NCBI GenBank assembly: GCA_963747835.1
Contig: CAVVGO010000005.1
Span: 868,001-932,000 of the forward strand
DNA length: 64,000 bases
Direction of reading: 5' to 3'
Source: JAJPKK01 sp963747835
GTDB lineage: Bacteria > Pseudomonadota > Alphaproteobacteria > Rhizobiales > Xanthobacteraceae
A program made the position numbers and the translations under genes. Under the pieces are notes generated by a model. It did no database searches and was not told where the DNA came from. It saw nothing but the letters and a program-made list of their open reading frames with translations. The first letter of the stretch is position 1. The number at the start of each line of letters is the position of its first letter. Shown one piece after another: positions 62,294 to 64,000 of the stretch.

Positions 62294-64000
62294 ATGCGAT
62301 TCCTCATCAGGTTTTTCGGATTCCTGTTCGCGGTCGGTACGCTGGTGTTCCTGGTCGCGGTCGGCGCCATCTCGGGCCTCCTCTACCATTTCTCCAAGGA
62401 CTTGCCGGACTATTCGACGCTGCAGGACTACGAGCCGCCGGTGATGACGCGGGTGCATGCCGCGGACGGCGAACTGCTCGCCGAATACGCCAAGGAACGT
62501 CGGCTCTATCTCCCGATCCAGGCGGTGCCCAAGCTCGTCACCAACGCGTTCATTTCGGCCGAGGACAAGAATTTCTACGAGCATCGCGGGCCTCGATTTC
62601 GGCGGCATCGCGCGCGCCGGCATGGCTCTATGTGCAGAACATGGGAACCGGCCGGCGACCGCAGGGCGCCTCCACCATCACCCAGCAGGTCGCCAAGAAC
62701 TTCCTGCTGACCAACGAGGTGTCGTTCACCCGCAAGATCAAGGAGGCGCTGCTCGCGCTCAAGATCGAACGCACCTACACCAAGGACAAGATCCTCGAGC
62801 TCTATCTCAACGAAATCTATCTCGGCTTCGGCTGCCTACGGCGTCGCCGCGGCGGCGCTCCTCTACTTCGACAAGTCGGTTCATGAACTGACGGTCGCCG
62901 AGGCGGCCTATCTGGCGGCCTTGCCCAAGGCGCCGACGACACTGCATCCGTTCCGCCAGCACGATCGCGCCGTGGAACGGCGCAACTACGTCATCGACCG
63001 CATGGTCGAGAACGGCTACGTCACCGCCGCGCTCGGCGAGAAGGCCCGGAAGGAACCGCTCACCATCGTGCAGCGGAACGACCGGCTCGCACATCATCGC
63101 GGCCGACTACTTCGCCGAGGATGTGCGCCGCGAAATCTACGATAAATACGGCGAGAAGAAGCTCTACGAGGGCGGCCTGTCGGTGCGCACCACGCTCGAT
63201 CCCAAGATGCAGGTGATCGCCCACCGGGCGCTGTCCGACGGTCTCATTCACTACGACGAAGCCCAGGGCTACCGCGGCCCCATCACCAAGATCGATATCG
63301 CCGGCGACTGGGGTGTCAAGCTCGCCGACGTGCGCGCCTATGCCGACGTGGCGCCGTGGCGGCTCGCCGTGGTGCTGGAGACCAACGACCAATCCGCCCG
63401 CATCGGGTTCCAGCCGGCGCGCGAGCCGGGCGGCGCGGTGGTGCGCGAGCGCCAGATCGGCAATATCCCGGTCGAGGGCGTCAAATGGGCGCGCGCATCG
63501 ACCCCCAAGAACCCGCTCAAGGTCGGCCAAGTGCTGGCGCCGGGCGACGTCGTCTATGTGGAGCCGCTCGGCAAGGACAGCGACCAATACAAGCTGCGCC
63601 AGATTCCCGAGGTTTCCGGCGGCATGGTGGTGATGGACCCGCTGACCGGACGCGTACTGGCCCTTGTCGGCGGTTTCTCCTTCGATCAGAGCCAGTTCGA
63701 CCGCGCCACCCAGGCGATGCGCCAGCCGGGCTCGTCGTTCAAGCCGTTCGTCTATTCGGCCGCTCTCGACAACGGCTATACGCCATCATCAATCGTGATG
63801 GACGCGCCGATCGAAATCGACCAGGGACCGGGGATCGGCGTCTGGCGCCCGGAAAACTACGCCAACGGCAAATATGCCGGTCCGTCGACTTTGCGGTTCG
63901 GCATCGAGCAGTCGCGCAACCTGATGACGGTGCGGCTTGCCCAGGACATCGGCATGCCGCTGATCGGCGACTATGCCAAGCGCTTCGGCATCTATGACAG
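62294..64000 (+). CDS. mrcA: Penicillin-binding protein 1A, partial at right edge, three frameshifts
   Basis: Bifunctional peptidoglycan glycosyltransferase/transpeptidase, continuing past the window. It starts at ATG 62294 with a membrane anchor (LIRFFGFLFAVGTLVFLVAV). Glycosyltransferase motifs are NAFISAEDKNFYEHRG, QGASTITQQVAKNFLL and LELYLNEIYLGFG; frame breaks lie near 62588, 62835 and 63085. The linker/OB region runs IIAADYFAEDVRREIYDKYG to about 63600. The transpeptidase domain begins with MVVMDPLTGRVLALVGGFSF and RQPGSSFKPFVYSAALDNGY, where Ser of SSFK is the nucleophile. The order rne-amiC-mrcA is a known alphaproteobacterial neighbourhood. Confidence 0.94.

Noticed and set aside
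1..64000. CRISPR array, defence island or prophage
   Set aside because: No regularly spaced repeats, cas genes, phage structural genes or integrase were seen. The only mobile elements are IS21, the group II intron and its fragment.

Overview
The window reads as a high-GC alphaproteobacterial chromosome of the order Hyphomicrobiales (Bradyrhizobiaceae/Xanthobacteraceae-like). Support comes from a B12-dependent ribonucleotide reductase, an NDUFA12-type complex I subunit, a DUF2155 protein, a long acidic RNase E, intracellular PHB depolymerase and a palindromic repeat (gcatgatc-ccgaaaag-...-cttttcgg-...-gatcatgc at 43,525-43,567) of a kind common in this order. No rRNA, tRNA or CRISPR array was found.

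Layout. 1-6.4 kb is core: nrdJ (-, runs off the left edge), NDUFA12 (+), DUF2155 (+), aat (-), then gamma-glutamyltransferase (+). 8.3-41 kb is an accessory block. In order it holds a decayed higBA remnant, a complete IS21-family element, a lower-GC surface-polysaccharide cassette (carbamoyltransferase, GT32, and a three-domain GT25/sulfotransferase-like/GH16 protein), a GntR pseudogene, an esterase, two DoxX proteins and small exported proteins. It continues with a ceramidase-like/DUF4105 pair, an L,D-transpeptidase, a FecR/CHASE2-cyclase pair, a metallo-beta-lactamase-fold protein, small proteins, decayed fragments, patatin plus acetoacetate decarboxylase, a group II intron, a large Cys/His exported protein, an M15 peptidase and an HPF-like protein. 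41-47.7 kb is core again: accC-accB-aroQ, dsbA, an M48-TPR protease and an aminotransferase. 47.8-56.7 kb is a second, metabolic accessory block: a hypothetical protein, epoxide hydrolase, GST, phaZ, FUSC, YoaK, ogt and a MetE-like protein. 56.7-64 kb holds rne (-), amiC (+) and mrcA (+, runs off the right edge).

How it fits together. aroQ-accB-accC and aat all point left, and such genes are commonly neighbours in alphaproteobacteria. The 8.3-41 kb block therefore probably lies inside a once-contiguous core cluster, with a second insertion between the aminotransferase and rne. The IS21 element sits exactly (7-bp target duplication) in the 3' end of the carbamoyltransferase gene, and the pre-insertion tail can still be read on its other side.

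Caveat. Many genes that should be indispensable (nrdJ, rne, amiC, mrcA) or are well conserved (M48, aminotransferase, FUSC) carry single-base frameshifts, mostly in G/C runs. They look like sequence errors in a draft assembly, so coordinates of those genes are given across frames.
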